A stretch of 64,000 nt of DNA, taken from NCBI RefSeq assembly GCF_038622445.1, contig NZ_CP152019.1, forward strand, positions 4,004,501 to 4,068,500. Reading direction: 5' to 3'. The stretch comes from Sporosarcina sp. FSL K6-1522 (GTDB lineage: Bacteria; Bacillota; Bacilli; Bacillales_A; Planococcaceae). The position numbers and the translations under genes are program-made. The notes under the pieces are model-generated. The model was not told the DNA's origin. It saw only the letters and a list, made by a program, of their open reading frames with translations, and searched no databases. Of this stretch, positions 54,132 to 63,226 are shown piece after piece (positions within the stretch are counted from its first letter, which is position 1; each line of letters starts with the position of its first letter).

Positions 54132-54479
54132 TTGAAGAAGATTATTCGGAATTTCATCATTGCACATGTACTGATTTTCGTACTGATGTTTGTCCTGTAT
54201 AAAGAATTGACACTGCTAACGTATATCAATTGCTCGTTCATCATCGGAGGCATTTTAACCTTTTTAGGTTTAGTATCTTATATTTTCTCGACGGGTTTCT
54301 TTGATGTGTTCGCAGTCACGATGCGAAAAATTGTTACACCCAAACGCCATATGGAGGATGTCGATTCGATGCGTCCCCCGTCCGAGATTTTTTCAGCGTC
54401 CGTGACTTCCATTTTGGGCAGTGGCGGCCTTATTTTAGCTGCCATGGGGATCGCGCTCCTGCTATATTATGTGATTTGA
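54132..54479 (+). CDS. DUF3899 family membrane protein
   Basis: A 115-residue protein with three hydrophobic segments: about residues 7-25, 30-58 and 93-113. The GLVSYIFSTGFFDVFAVTMRK segment (first part about 46-55) is typical of the DUF3899 family of Bacillales. The start is a TTG close behind GAGGTGG. It is the only gene between oppA and the T-box of trpS. No function is established. Confidence 0.75.
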   Translation: MKKIIRNFIIAHVLIFVLMFVLYKELTLLTYINCSFIIGGILTFLGLVSYIFSTGFFDVFAVTMRKIVTPKRHMEDVDSMRPPSEIFSASVTSILGSGGLILAAMGIALLLYYVI

Positions 54480-54539
54480 GAAGACGCGCCTATTGCATTC
54501 CTAGCGTCGGCATATTATAATTTGGGAAACATTTGAGCG

Positions 54540-54775
54540 AATGGCTATGACGGAAAAAGTATTCCTATAGAAGTCTTGTAGAGAGCCTGTGGTTGGTGCA
54601 AACAGGTAGGCTGATTAGGAGGAATGGGATCCTGAGCTTAACAAGTGAACCGCGAGTAGCTTGTTACGTCCCCCGCGTTAAGGGATTTTTGAGTGGCCTT
54701 CGGGCAATTCGGGTGGTACCACGGTTGATTTAGCATCAGTCGTCCCTTTTTACGGGGACGGCTGATGTTTTTTTA
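54540..54775 (+). promoter_or_regulatory. Tryptophan T-box leader of trpS
   Basis: The conserved T-box GGGTGGTACCACGG lies at 54711-54724. Upstream is a stem I region with an AGAGAG bulge and a UGG triplet at 54625-54627 (within GAATGGGAT) in the right place to be the specifier codon for tryptophan. Uncharged tRNA-Trp would stabilise the antiterminator and prevent the terminator at 54734-54767 from forming. The 5' limit is approximate. Confidence 0.92.
54734..54767 (+). terminator. T-box terminator hairpin
   Basis: CATCAGTCGTCCC pairs with GGGGACGGCTGATG around a short T-rich loop and is followed by seven T residues. It competes with the antiterminator that uses the T-box sequence just upstream. 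Confidence 0.92.
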
Positions 54776-54832
54776 TTCGCTACAGCCTCTGGCGAACGTC
54801 ACAAATTTTGCACGACGCCAAGGCATTATTGA

Positions 54833-56015
<1,183 letters not shown>

Positions 56016-56057
56016 ATACATCGTCCTTTGATTTTTCTTTGAGTATATGATAGCATG

Positions 56058-56080
56058 GCCCCCTTTTAGACGAAGGGGGC
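56058..56080 (+). terminator. Terminator downstream of trpS
   Basis: An 8-bp stem GCCCCCTT/AAGGGGGC with a 7-nt loop is followed by TTTTGTTTTT on the plus strand. It lies about 220 bp after trpS, beyond the small convergent gene. Confidence 0.8.
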
Positions 56081-56116
56081 TTTTGTTTTTGGAAATGAAC
56101 GGCGAGCGTTCGATTA

Positions 56117-56242
56117 GATTGCGCGGTTCACCGACTACTTTGCGTGCTTCGAAAGCGACTTTGCGCGGTTCGCCAACTACTTTGCGTGCTTCAAAGGCGA
56201 CTTTGCGCGGTTCGCCAACTACTTTGCAGGGTTCACAGTACT
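56117..56242. repeat. 21-bp tandem repeat, six units
   Basis: Six contiguous 21-bp units occur. Units 2-5 follow CTTTGCGYGSTTCGNNANCKA and alternate between two versions (CTTTGCGTGCTTCGAAAGCGA and CTTTGCGCGGTTCGCCAACTA types), making a 42-bp higher-order unit; units 1 and 6 are diverged edges. Because 21 is a multiple of 3, both strands stay open and read as 14-residue repeats (for example ATLRGSPT or KVVGEPRK motifs), but there is no good sign of real coding. Confidence 0.9.
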
Positions 56243-56267
56243 CAATTAGAGCCCATCGCACAAAAAA

Positions 56268-56291
56268 GACGCCCCATCAAACAAGGGCGTC
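56268..56291 (-). terminator. Terminator of fabF
   Basis: GGACGCCC/GGGGCGTC-type stem (7-8 bp) with a 10-nt loop is followed on the minus strand by TTTTTTG, 8 bp after the fabF stop. Confidence 0.85.
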
Positions 56292-56299
56292 CTAACATG

Positions 56300-57535
56300 T
56301 TAGATTTTCTTAAATACCAGTGATGCGTTGTGTCCACCGAAGCCAAGCGAGTTGCTCATTGCATACTCGATATCCACCTTACGCGCACCTTCTGTCACGT
56401 AGTCTAAATCACATTCCGGATCTGCATTCACATAATTTGTCGTTGGTGGTAAAATGCCTTCTTGTAACGCTTTTACTGTAAAGATTGCTTCCAGTCCACC
56501 AGCTGCACCGAGTAAATGACCCGTCATGGATTTTGTAGAACTCATCGCCAGTTTATAAGCATGCTCACCGAAAACAGTTTTTGCTGCCATTGTTTCAAAC
56601 AAATCATTGTATGGCGTGCTCGTTCCATGCGCATTGATATAATCGATTTTGTCTGGGCTAATGCCACCTTCTTCAATCGCTTGTATCATCGCACGCGCGC
56701 CACCTTCGCCACCTGGAGCAGGTGCTGTAATATGGTGCGCATCACCCGTTGAGCCATAACCGACCATTTCAGCATAAATTTTCGCACCGCGTGCGACTGC
56801 ATGCTCATACTCTTCGAGAATTAAAATTCCCGCACCCTCACCGATAACAAAGCCATCTCGCTCTTTATCAAATGGGCGTGACGCTGTTGCAGGATCTGGA
56901 TTTAAAGACAATGCCGTATTCGCACAAAAGCCTGCGACTGCCATCGTCGTAATCGGTGCTTCTGCGCCGCCCGTAATCATCACATCTGCATCGCCGCGAC
57001 GGATCACTTCAAATGCATCACCAATTGAGTTCGTACCCGATGCACAAGCCGTTACCGTACAAGAGTTAATGCCCTTTGCTCCTAGATGAATCGATACTTG
57101 ACCTGAAGCCATATCCGGAATCATCATCGGAACAAAAAATGGACTTACACGGCGATAGCCTTTTTCCTGGAACGTAAGAAACTGCTGTTCATGCGTTTCC
57201 ATTCCACCAATTCCAGACCCAATCCAAACGCCCGTCCGAAGTGCAAGCTCACCTTCAAGTTCAAGATTTGCATCTTTCATCGCCATAATGGAAGCTGCCA
57301 GTGCATAATGCGTAAAGCGGTCCATTTTACGTGCATCTTTTCGTGGAATATACGTTTCAATGTCGAAATCCTTCACTTCTGCTGCTACTTTTACTGGAAA
57401 TTGGTCACTGTCCAGCCTTGTCAATGGTCCAATCCCCGACTTACCTTCCAGAACCGCCTGCCAAGACTCCTCAGCTGAATTCCCTACTGGTGAAATCGCA
57501 CCAATTCCTGTTACAACTACACGTCTTTTTTCCAT
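56300..57535 (-). CDS. fabF: Beta-ketoacyl-ACP synthase II
   Basis: A 411-residue FabF with the active-site cysteine in [17 protein letters not shown] (about 159-175), the first catalytic histidine in [12 protein letters not shown] and the second in [18 protein letters not shown]. It elongates acyl-ACP in fatty-acid synthesis. It lies 48 bp after fabH with no terminator between, so both answer to the FapR-controlled promoter upstream of fabH. Confidence 0.96.
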   Translation of the reverse strand: MEKRRVVVTGIGAISPVGNSAEESWQAVLEGKSGIGPLTRLDSDQFPVKVAAEVKDFDIETYIPRKDARKMDRFTHYALAASIMAMKDANLELEGELALRTGVWIGSGIGGMETHEQQFLTFQEKGYRRVSPFFVPMMIPDMASGQVSIHLGAKGINSCTVTACASGTNSIGDAFEVIRRGDADVMITGGAEAPITTMAVAGFCANTALSLNPDPATASRPFDKERDGFVIGEGAGILILEEYEHAVARGAKIYAEMVGYGSTGDAHHITAPAPGGEGGARAMIQAIEEGGISPDKIDYINAHGTSTPYNDLFETMAAKTVFGEHAYKLAMSSTKSMTGHLLGAAGGLEAIFTVKALQEGILPPTTNYVNADPECDLDYVTEGARKVDIEYAMSNSLGFGGHNASLVFKKI

Positions 57536-57583
57536 TTCATGCTACTTCCCTTCTATAAAAGAAATAAACCCATTCACGATCTA

Positions 57584-58516
57584 TCATTTACCCCATTTAA
57601 TACACAACGCACCCCATGTAAGGCCTCCGCCAAATCCGACAAGAACAAGAATATCATCATCTTTTACTTTCCCATCAGCCAAATCATCGATCAATGAAAT
57701 CGGAATCGATGCAGCTGACGTATTCCCATACTTATGGATAGTCTTCGACATTTTCTCAACCGGTAAACCAAGACGCTCTCTCGATGATTCCATAATACGG
57801 ATATTCGCCTGGTGCGGTATTAAGAAATCGACGTCTTTCTTTGTCAAACCCGCTTTGTCAATCACACTTAAAGCGGATTCGCCCATTTGACGAACCGCAA
57901 ATTTAAAGACCTCACGGCCGTTCATGTGAATATATCGATCTTGGTAAAGATGTTTTCCACCTGTACCATCTGCCCCCAACTCAAAGGACAAAATTCCGCG
58001 CCCTTCGCTTACTTTTCCGACGACTGCCGCGCCTGCACCATCTCCGAACAAGACAGCCGTATTACGGTCTTCCCAATCCGTGATTCTAGACAATTTCTCA
58101 ACACCGACTACGAGGACATAATCATATGTGCCCGCTTCAATGAAATGCTTCGCCGTTACAACCCCATACATGAATCCCGCACAGGCTGCTGAAACATCCA
58201 TCGCTGCTGCATTTTTTGCGCCTAGCCGTTCTTGAATCATTGTGGCTACAGACGGAAATGGACGATCTGGTGTAACCGTAGCTACAAGAATAAGTCCGAT
58301 TTCTTCCGGTGTAATACCTGCATTTGCAATGGCATCCACCGCAGCATGATAGGCCATATCCGACGTATCTATTGAATCCCCCGCAATATGTCTCTCTTCA
58401 ATCCCTGTCATTGTTCGAATCCATTCATCTGACGTATCTATTCGCTTTTCAAGATCCGCATTCGTCAGTACTCCCGATGGTACATACTTTCCCATGCCGA
58501 TAAGACCTGCGTTCAT
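57584..58516 (-). CDS. fabH: Beta-ketoacyl-ACP synthase III
   Basis: A 310-residue FabH with the catalytic cysteine in [13 protein letters not shown] (C at about 110), the histidine in [13 protein letters not shown] and the asparagine in [11 protein letters not shown]. It starts fatty-acid chains from acyl-CoA primers; Bacillales enzymes prefer branched primers such as isobutyryl- and isovaleryl-CoA. Those primers tie it to branched-chain acyl-CoA pools. The ATG follows GGGGGATATGG. Confidence 0.95.
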   Translation of the reverse strand: MNAGLIGMGKYVPSGVLTNADLEKRIDTSDEWIRTMTGIEERHIAGDSIDTSDMAYHAAVDAIANAGITPEEIGLILVATVTPDRPFPSVATMIQERLGAKNAAAMDVSAACAGFMYGVVTAKHFIEAGTYDYVLVVGVEKLSRITDWEDRNTAVLFGDGAGAAVVGKVSEGRGILSFELGADGTGGKHLYQDRYIHMNGREVFKFAVRQMGESALSVIDKAGLTKKDVDFLIPHQANIRIMESSRERLGLPVEKMSKTIHKYGNTSAASIPISLIDDLADGKVKDDDILVLVGFGGGLTWGALCIKWGK

Positions 58517-58545
58517 TCCATATCCCCCGTTCTTATCATCTATTA

Positions 58546-58562
58546 TTAGTACCTGGTATCAA
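58546..58562. promoter_or_regulatory. FapR operator at the fabH promoter
   Basis: TTAGTACCTGGTATCAA matches the FapR consensus TTAGTACCTRRTACTAA with two differences in the right half. It lies directly downstream of the fabH -10 box, so bound FapR would block initiation until malonyl-CoA rises. Confidence 0.88.
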
Positions 58563-58590
58563 TCATAAAAGAAATGGCTAGATTTTTCAA
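58562..58590 (-). promoter_or_regulatory. Sigma-A promoter of fabH-fabF
   Basis: On the minus strand TTGAAA (58590-58585) and TATGAT (58567-58562) are 17 bp apart. The -10 abuts the FapR operator. A GACACTTT/AAAGTGTC inverted repeat lies just upstream at 58597-58622. Confidence 0.8.
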
Positions 58591-58702
58591 CCCACTGACA
58601 CTTTTTCGCCAAATAAAGTGTCTCTTTGCACGGAAAATTGTTTCTACAACGGAAGCGCTATGATATGATGGACAAGGAAATAGTAATGTAGAGGTGAATT
58701 CA

Positions 58703-58885
58703 ATGAGATTCGTAATGGCATTTTTCTGGTCTTTCTGTTTAGTGTCCATGTTGAACTATGTAGCTGGCTCAATCGCCAACATACCTTTTGATTTCGCAGC
58801 AGGCGCAATTGTCGCGGTTATTCTCGCGGTCTTGGTCATCGTCCTTGGTGAATCTTTCCCAGATGGCGAAGTTGCAGATCATTAA
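58703..58885 (+). CDS. yjzD: DUF2929 family small membrane protein (YjzD-like)
   Basis: A 60-residue protein with two hydrophobic segments, FVMAFFWSFCLVSMLNYVAG (about 3-22) and GAIVAVILAVLVIVLG. It matches the DUF2929/YjzD family by its MRFVMAFFWSF start and FDFAAGAIV middle. The ATG at 58703 follows GAGGTG. It is divergent from fabH and ends in its own terminator. The function is not known. Confidence 0.8.
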   Translation: MRFVMAFFWSFCLVSMLNYVAGSIANIPFDFAAGAIVAVILAVLVIVLGESFPDGEVADH

Positions 58886-58895
58886 TCAGGATTTT

Positions 58896-58925
58896 AAAAC
58901 CATCTCCTTCTTAGGCGATGGTTTT
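58896..58925 (+). terminator. Terminator of the yjzD-like gene
   Basis: AAAACCATC/GATGGTTTT with a 12-nt loop is followed by TTC and T-rich sequence on the plus strand, 10 bp after the stop codon. Confidence 0.8.
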
Positions 58926-58937
58926 TTCATTTTAAAA

Positions 58938-58964
58938 ACCACATGGCCTGCATCGCCATGTGGT
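58938..58964 (-). terminator. Terminator of clpB
   Basis: A perfect 10-bp stem ACCACATGGC/GCCATGTGGT with a 7-nt loop is followed on the minus strand by TTTTTAAAA, 8 bp after the clpB stop. Confidence 0.88.
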
Positions 58965-58972
58965 CGTTTCAA

Positions 58973-61108
58973 TCATTGTACTTGAAGCTGTCCATCCTTC
59001 ATGGACAGACTTAGCTTGTCAGTGGACTTCATATCTCCCCGAATTACTTCTTTCGCTACAAGTGTTTCCACATGGCGTTGGATGAAGCGTTTCAATGGAC
59101 GTGCGCCAAAATCAGCATCCGTCCCTTCCTTTACAATCCAATCTAACACATCGTCACTATAAATCATCTCGATTTCTTGCCCTTGTAAGCGTGTCGCAAG
59201 ATCCTCCAGCATTTTTCGAGCAATCAAGCGGAACGAATCACCTGTTAAGGAATGGAAAATAATAATATCATCCATGCGGTTCAACAGTTCAGGCTTGAAA
59301 TGATGACGTAGCTCTGCCATCACTAAATCTTCCGCCGCATGGCTGTCCGAATCTACCGCCCCTTGTAGCAAGTATGCCGAGCCAATATTCGACGTCATGA
59401 TGATCACCGTATTTGTGAAATTAACAAGCCGTCCTTGACTATCTGTAATACGTCCATCGTCTAATACTTGCAATAAAATATTTGCAACGTCCGGATGTGC
59501 TTTTTCGATTTCATCCAACAGGACAACTGAATAGGGGTTACGGCGAACGGCTTCCGTTAACTGACCGCCTTCCTCATAACCTATATACCCCGGAGGCGCG
59601 CCAACAAGCCGCGATACGCTATGCTTCTCCATATACTCCGACATATCAATGCGGATGAAATGCTCTTCCGAATCAAACAACGTCGCAGCGAGCGTTTTGG
59701 CCAATTCCGTCTTCCCGACACCTGTTGGACCTAAAAAGAGAAACGAACCGATCGGGGAATCTGGATCTTTAATACCTGCACGTGCACGCCATACCGCTTC
59801 CGTCACAAGTTGCACCGCATCGTCCTGCCCAATGACACGTTCTGCCAATGTATCACCCAATCGCAACAACTTTTCACGTTCACCTTCAACGAGCTTCGTC
59901 ACAGGTATACCAGTCCACCGCGCGACAATCGCCGCGATTTCCTCTTCCGTCACTTCTTCTCGCAACAGCCGACTTTCTCGCCCATCCACTAGTGGCGCTT
60001 CTAATTTCGCTAGCTCCTGCTCAAGCGTAGGAATTTTTCCATAACTTAGTTCTGCCGCTTTGTTTAAATCAAAACGGTTTTCCGCATCCTCTAGTTCACG
60101 TCGATAACGATCGAGCTGTTCGCGTTTTTCCTGAATGCCGCGCAACGTCGCTTTTTCCGCATCCCATTGGCCTCGCATTCCCGCGGATGAATCTTTTAGC
60201 TCCTGCAATTCATTGCGTAATGCTTCCAAACGTGACATACTGACGCTGTCTTTCTCTTTCCGCAAAGCCTGTTCCTCGATTTCCAACTGCATAATACGGC
60301 GCGTCACAGCGTCCAACTCCTGCGGCATCGAATCGATTTCTGTTCGAATCATCGCACTCGCTTCATCGATTAAATCAATCGCTTTATCTGGTAAAAATCT
60401 TTCCGTAATATAACGATTGGACAGCGTTGCTGCCGCCACAATGGCTCGATCATGAATGCGGACACCATGATGCAGCTCAAATCGTTCCTTCAAGCCACGC
60501 AAAATAGATACTGTATCTTCAACAGATGGTTCACGAACGAGCACTTGCTGGAAGCGTCGTTCAAGCGCCGGATCTTTTTCAATATACATCCTGTACTCGT
60601 CGAGTGTCGTTGCTCCAATGCAATACAGTTCGCCACGTGCCAACATCGGTTTCAACATATTGCCCGCATCCATTGCGCCTTCTGTTTTCCCTGCACCAAC
60701 AATCGTGTGGATTTCATCGATGAATAAAATAATCTCTCCATCGCTGTCTTTCACCTGTTTCAGTACCGCTTTTAAGCGTTCTTCAAATTCCCCACGATAT
60801 TTAGCACCTGCTATTAATGCACTCATATCCAGTTCGAAAATTTGCCGATCTTTCAAACCTTCTGGCACGTCACCTTTAACAATCCGTTGTGCAAGCCCTT
60901 CGACAATCGCTGTTTTCCCGACACCGGGCTCCCCAATAAGAACAGGGTTATTTTTCGTCTTTCTCGATAAGATCCTGACCACATTACGAATCTCTTCATC
61001 ACGTCCAATGACAGGATCTATTTTGCCGTGTTTCACATCTTCAACGAGGTTACGCCCAAATTGCTCCAGCGGTGTGCGCTGATCCTCTTGTTGTTCGCTC
61101 ATTCTCAT
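58973..61108 (-). CDS. clpB: ClpB-type disaggregase lacking the N-terminal domain
   Basis: A 711-residue AAA+ chaperone. The first ATPase domain begins almost at once (Walker A GEPGVGKT at about 59-66, against about 206 in E. coli ClpB), the coiled-coil middle domain is complete (about 265-380), and the second ATPase domain has [35 protein letters not shown] and [14 protein letters not shown]. It should rescue aggregated protein with DnaK. About 145 N-terminal residues are absent; upstream sequence holds a promoter and a CtsR box but no further reading frame, so the short form is real. ATG at 61108 is preferred over 61114. Confidence 0.93.
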   Translation of the reverse strand: MRMSEQQEDQRTPLEQFGRNLVEDVKHGKIDPVIGRDEEIRNVVRILSRKTKNNPVLIGEPGVGKTAIVEGLAQRIVKGDVPEGLKDRQIFELDMSALIAGAKYRGEFEERLKAVLKQVKDSDGEIILFIDEIHTIVGAGKTEGAMDAGNMLKPMLARGELYCIGATTLDEYRMYIEKDPALERRFQQVLVREPSVEDTVSILRGLKERFELHHGVRIHDRAIVAAATLSNRYITERFLPDKAIDLIDEASAMIRTEIDSMPQELDAVTRRIMQLEIEEQALRKEKDSVSMSRLEALRNELQELKDSSAGMRGQWDAEKATLRGIQEKREQLDRYRRELEDAENRFDLNKAAELSYGKIPTLEQELAKLEAPLVDGRESRLLREEVTEEEIAAIVARWTGIPVTKLVEGEREKLLRLGDTLAERVIGQDDAVQLVTEAVWRARAGIKDPDSPIGSFLFLGPTGVGKTELAKTLAATLFDSEEHFIRIDMSEYMEKHSVSRLVGAPPGYIGYEEGGQLTEAVRRNPYSVVLLDEIEKAHPDVANILLQVLDDGRITDSQGRLVNFTNTVIIMTSNIGSAYLLQGAVDSDSHAAEDLVMAELRHHFKPELLNRMDDIIIFHSLTGDSFRLIARKMLEDLATRLQGQEIEMIYSDDVLDWIVKEGTDADFGARPLKRFIQRHVETLVAKEVIRGDMKSTDKLSLSMKDGQLQVQ

Positions 61109-61135
61109 CGACATCCACCTCTCCACCAGTTTGAC

Positions 61136-61152
61136 TTTGACTATCTTTGATT
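61136..61152. promoter_or_regulatory. CtsR operator of clpB
   Basis: On the minus strand AATCAAAGATAGTCAAA matches the CtsR direct repeat RGTCAAA-NAN-RGTCAAA with one mismatch in the left half. It lies just after the -10 box, a blocking position, and fits heat-shock control of clp genes in Firmicutes. Confidence 0.85.
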
Positions 61153-61158
61153 AATTAA

Positions 61159-61187
61159 ATTATAGAGCGCTCATAACTACATGTAAA
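61159..61187 (-). promoter_or_regulatory. Sigma-A promoter of clpB
   Basis: On the minus strand TTTACA (61187-61182) and TATAAT (61164-61159) are 17 bp apart, about 50 bp upstream of the clpB start. Confidence 0.85.
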
Positions 61188-61216
61188 GTGATTTGCATGC
61201 TCTAAAAAAAGATACA

Positions 61217-61249
61217 CGCCTTGGAAAGGCATGAACACTTTCCAAGGCG
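61217..61249 (-). terminator. Terminator of the rraA-like gene
   Basis: A 12-bp stem CGCCTTGGAAAG/CTTTCCAAGGCG with a 9-nt loop is followed on the minus strand by TGTATCTTTTTTT. It separates the rraA-like gene from the clpB promoter. Confidence 0.87.
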
Positions 61250-61254
61250 CTCCA

Positions 61255-61737
61255 TTAGCCTAGCAAATGACGCGCTGCTACAACGACTCCATCTTCATCC
61301 GCATAGACGTAGTGCCCTGGCACCCATTCAATATCTCCAAAGTTCAAAGGAACGTTTTGCTCGCCCTTGCCTTTTTTCACGCTTTTCAATGGATTGCTAC
61401 CGAGTGCGAAGACACCGATATTTTGCTCCCCAATATCCACTGTATCACGCACACAGCCAAAAATAATAACTCCCGCTAGCTTGCGTGTTTGTGCGATATC
61501 CCCTAAATTATCCCCCATTAATGCACATCGTTTAGAACCGCCCCCATCGACAACGAGGACGCTACCTTCCGGAATTGTCTGCAAAGCTTCTTTCACCAAC
61601 ACATTATCTTCAAACACTTTAACAGTGGCAATCGGTCCTGAAAATCGTTTATGCTTGCCATACGATTGGAATTCTACTGAACATACTTGTAGCTCATTGG
61701 AAAAATCATCACATAAATCCGCTGTTTTTATCGACAT
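61255..61737 (-). CDS. RraA/DlpA family protein
   Basis: A 160-residue protein of the RraA superfamily. It shows [28 protein letters not shown], the glycine-rich [19 protein letters not shown] (about 67-85) and GVRDT-like GCVRDTVDI, where R and D are the metal and substrate residues in the HMG/CHA aldolase branch. RraA in E. coli inhibits RNase E, while many relatives are class II aldolases or decarboxylases, so the role here is open. The ATG at 61737 has GGGAGTGG upstream. Confidence 0.85.
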   Translation of the reverse strand: MSIKTADLCDDFSNELQVCSVEFQSYGKHKRFSGPIATVKVFEDNVLVKEALQTIPEGSVLVVDGGGSKRCALMGDNLGDIAQTRKLAGVIIFGCVRDTVDIGEQNIGVFALGSNPLKSVKKGKGEQNVPLNFGDIEWVPGHYVYADEDGVVVAARHLLG

Positions 61738-61820
61738 ATCCAACCCACTCCCATTTTTTCAATTCTTCCCTCTACTTTAATTCATTCGACATAATTCCGG
61801 GATTCCTTCTTTTACAATCA

Positions 61821-61859
61821 AAAAAGCCGTATGACTTATTACAGTCATACAGCCTTTTT
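61821..61859 (-). terminator. Terminator downstream of yitW
   Basis: AAAAAGGCTGTATGAC pairs with GTCATACGGCTTTTTT (one G-U) around an 8-nt loop on the minus strand, with the T run at its end. It lies about 100 bp beyond yitW, after a structured segment. Confidence 0.85.
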
Positions 61860-61863
61860 CTGT

Positions 61864-61950
61864 ACCGAGTCTCCGACGTACAGGACGTACTAGTGCCGAT
61901 GTTGCCGCAGAAAGCGGCGAATTTAGTCGGCCAGCTATTAGTTACTCGGT
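61864..61950. repeat. Nested inverted-repeat element after yitW
   Basis: ACCGAGT (61864-61870) and ACTCGGT (61944-61950) enclose GCCGA/TCGGC (61895-61899 and 61927-61931), which enclose a perfect hairpin GCCGC-AGAAA-GCGGC (61904-61918). A direct repeat GACGTAC occurs twice at 61874-61890. The whole 87-bp block can fold into one branched structure within the 3' untranslated region of yitW. Confidence 0.65.
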
Positions 61951-61959
61951 TGTTCTTTA

Positions 61960-62268
61960 TTATCTTACGCCAAGCGCCATTTTTGCATAGCGTGACATGT
62001 TTTCCCTTGACCATGGTGGGTTCCAAACGATGTTGACATCTACGTCTTTCACTTCTGGAAGTTCCACCAATTCTTGCTTGATGTTCGCAACAATTTGCGG
62101 CCCCATCGGACAGCCCATTGATGTCAATGTCATTGTGACAATCGCCGTGCCTTCTTCGCTTAGCTCAGCATCATAGACAAGACCCAAGTTCACGATATCG
62201 ATGCCAAGTTCTGGGTCGATGACGTTTTCTAGAGCCCCCATTAGACTCTCTTTCATTGCTTCACTCAT
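61960..62268 (-). CDS. yitW: MIP18/DUF59 iron-sulfur assembly protein (YitW-like)
   Basis: A 102-residue protein of the DUF59/MIP18 family with ENVIDPELGIDIVNLGLVYD in sequence (about 13-32), the conserved cysteine in TLTSMGCPMGPQI and NIVWNPPWSRENMS. Family members (SufT, PaaD N-terminal part) help mature Fe-S proteins. The ATG at 62268 is preceded by AAAGAGGG; a longer in-frame start adds six residues without a better site. It follows yitV by 51 bp, as in Bacillus. Confidence 0.9.
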   Translation of the reverse strand: MSEAMKESLMGALENVIDPELGIDIVNLGLVYDAELSEEGTAIVTMTLTSMGCPMGPQIVANIKQELVELPEVKDVDVNIVWNPPWSRENMSRYAKMALGVR

Positions 62269-62319
62269 CTTCATCCCTCTTTTCATCCAGTTGATACTTT
62301 CATCATAACAGAGTTCGCC

Positions 62320-63099
62320 TTAACCTTTCAAATGACGCGCAAACCAATCTGCCGCACGTAACATTCCCACTCTTGACACGGCATGTCCAGCCGTATCATC
62401 TGACATAAATTCAAATCGTTCTGGCGCATCTGCGTACGCTTTTTTCACCGCTTCATAAAAATTAAACGTTGGTTCGTACGGCACAACCGTATCTTGTTTG
62501 CCATGCCAGAAAAACAGCGGCCTGTTTTGCAATGCCTTTGGATGCTTCGTTAAATCAAACGTCGATAACGTATCTAATAAAGACGCTCTTTCTTCTGCCG
62601 TGATCGGCAATTTGAAACCACGATTTTCGAACTGAGCCATTTGCGCTTTTGCCAGTTGGACAAACCCGGGTGCGCCCATCATCACGGCCGCCGCATCCAC
62701 CCAATCATAGACAGTCAAACAACCAAGCGTCGTAATGCCACCCATCGATGTGCCACCCAAACCGATGTTCTCTGTTGTAACGAGCTTGCGTGCAATCAAC
62801 TCTTCTCGAAGGAAGCCGATTTCTTCAATCGATGTTAGCACCGTTTCCCAAAAGCGAAGGCCTAGTTGAACTTCATCCAAATTTTCATGCCGCACGCCAT
62901 GTAAATGCGCATCTGGTAATAAAACGCGAATACCTTTTCGGGCCATGTTATATGCGTAATGTAAGTTATGTTCTTTCGCACTCGTAAAACCATGCGCAAA
63001 AATGACGACAGGCACTTGTTTATCTTCAAGTTCTTTTTCTACAATATGTAATAAGGGAATCTTTCCCCACATCTCTTCATTGACAATCACGGTATCCAC
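62320..63099 (-). CDS. yitV: Alpha/beta hydrolase (YitV-like)
   Basis: A 259-residue alpha/beta hydrolase with the oxyanion region FAHGFTSAKEHN, the nucleophile elbow GGTSMGGITT (serine at about 117), and FWHGKQDTVVPYEPTFNFYE leading to the acid, with a final DTAGHAVSR histidine. It is most likely an esterase of unknown substrate, matching YitV of B. subtilis in place and size. The start is a GTG with GGGGAAAGGT upstream. It is divergent from the yitU-like gene. Confidence 0.88.
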   Translation of the reverse strand: MDTVIVNEEMWGKIPLLHIVEKELEDKQVPVVIFAHGFTSAKEHNLHYAYNMARKGIRVLLPDAHLHGVRHENLDEVQLGLRFWETVLTSIEEIGFLREELIARKLVTTENIGLGGTSMGGITTLGCLTVYDWVDAAAVMMGAPGFVQLAKAQMAQFENRGFKLPITAEERASLLDTLSTFDLTKHPKALQNRPLFFWHGKQDTVVPYEPTFNFYEAVKKAYADAPERFEFMSDDTAGHAVSRVGMLRAADWFARHLKG

Positions 63100-63226
63100 A
63101 CCTTTCCCCTTTCATTGAGCCTAACAAAGTTTGTCTAAAAAAACAAAAAGGACGATTCATCCTATAGTATTTTTTGACTTGCCTCCCCCGCTAACGATAA
63201 ACTGAACAATAGAAGGGGGAATTATT

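Noticed and set aside
56117..56242. CRISPR array
   Set aside because: Units are contiguous with no unique spacers, and there are no cas genes in the window.
56016..56261. Long minus-strand extension of the small membrane protein through the repeat
   Set aside because: A good ribosome site precedes the internal ATG at 56015, and the extension is only repeat-derived sequence.
56047..56295. Plus-strand 82-codon frame through the tandem repeat
   Set aside because: No ribosome site; the frame stays open only because the repeat length is a multiple of three.
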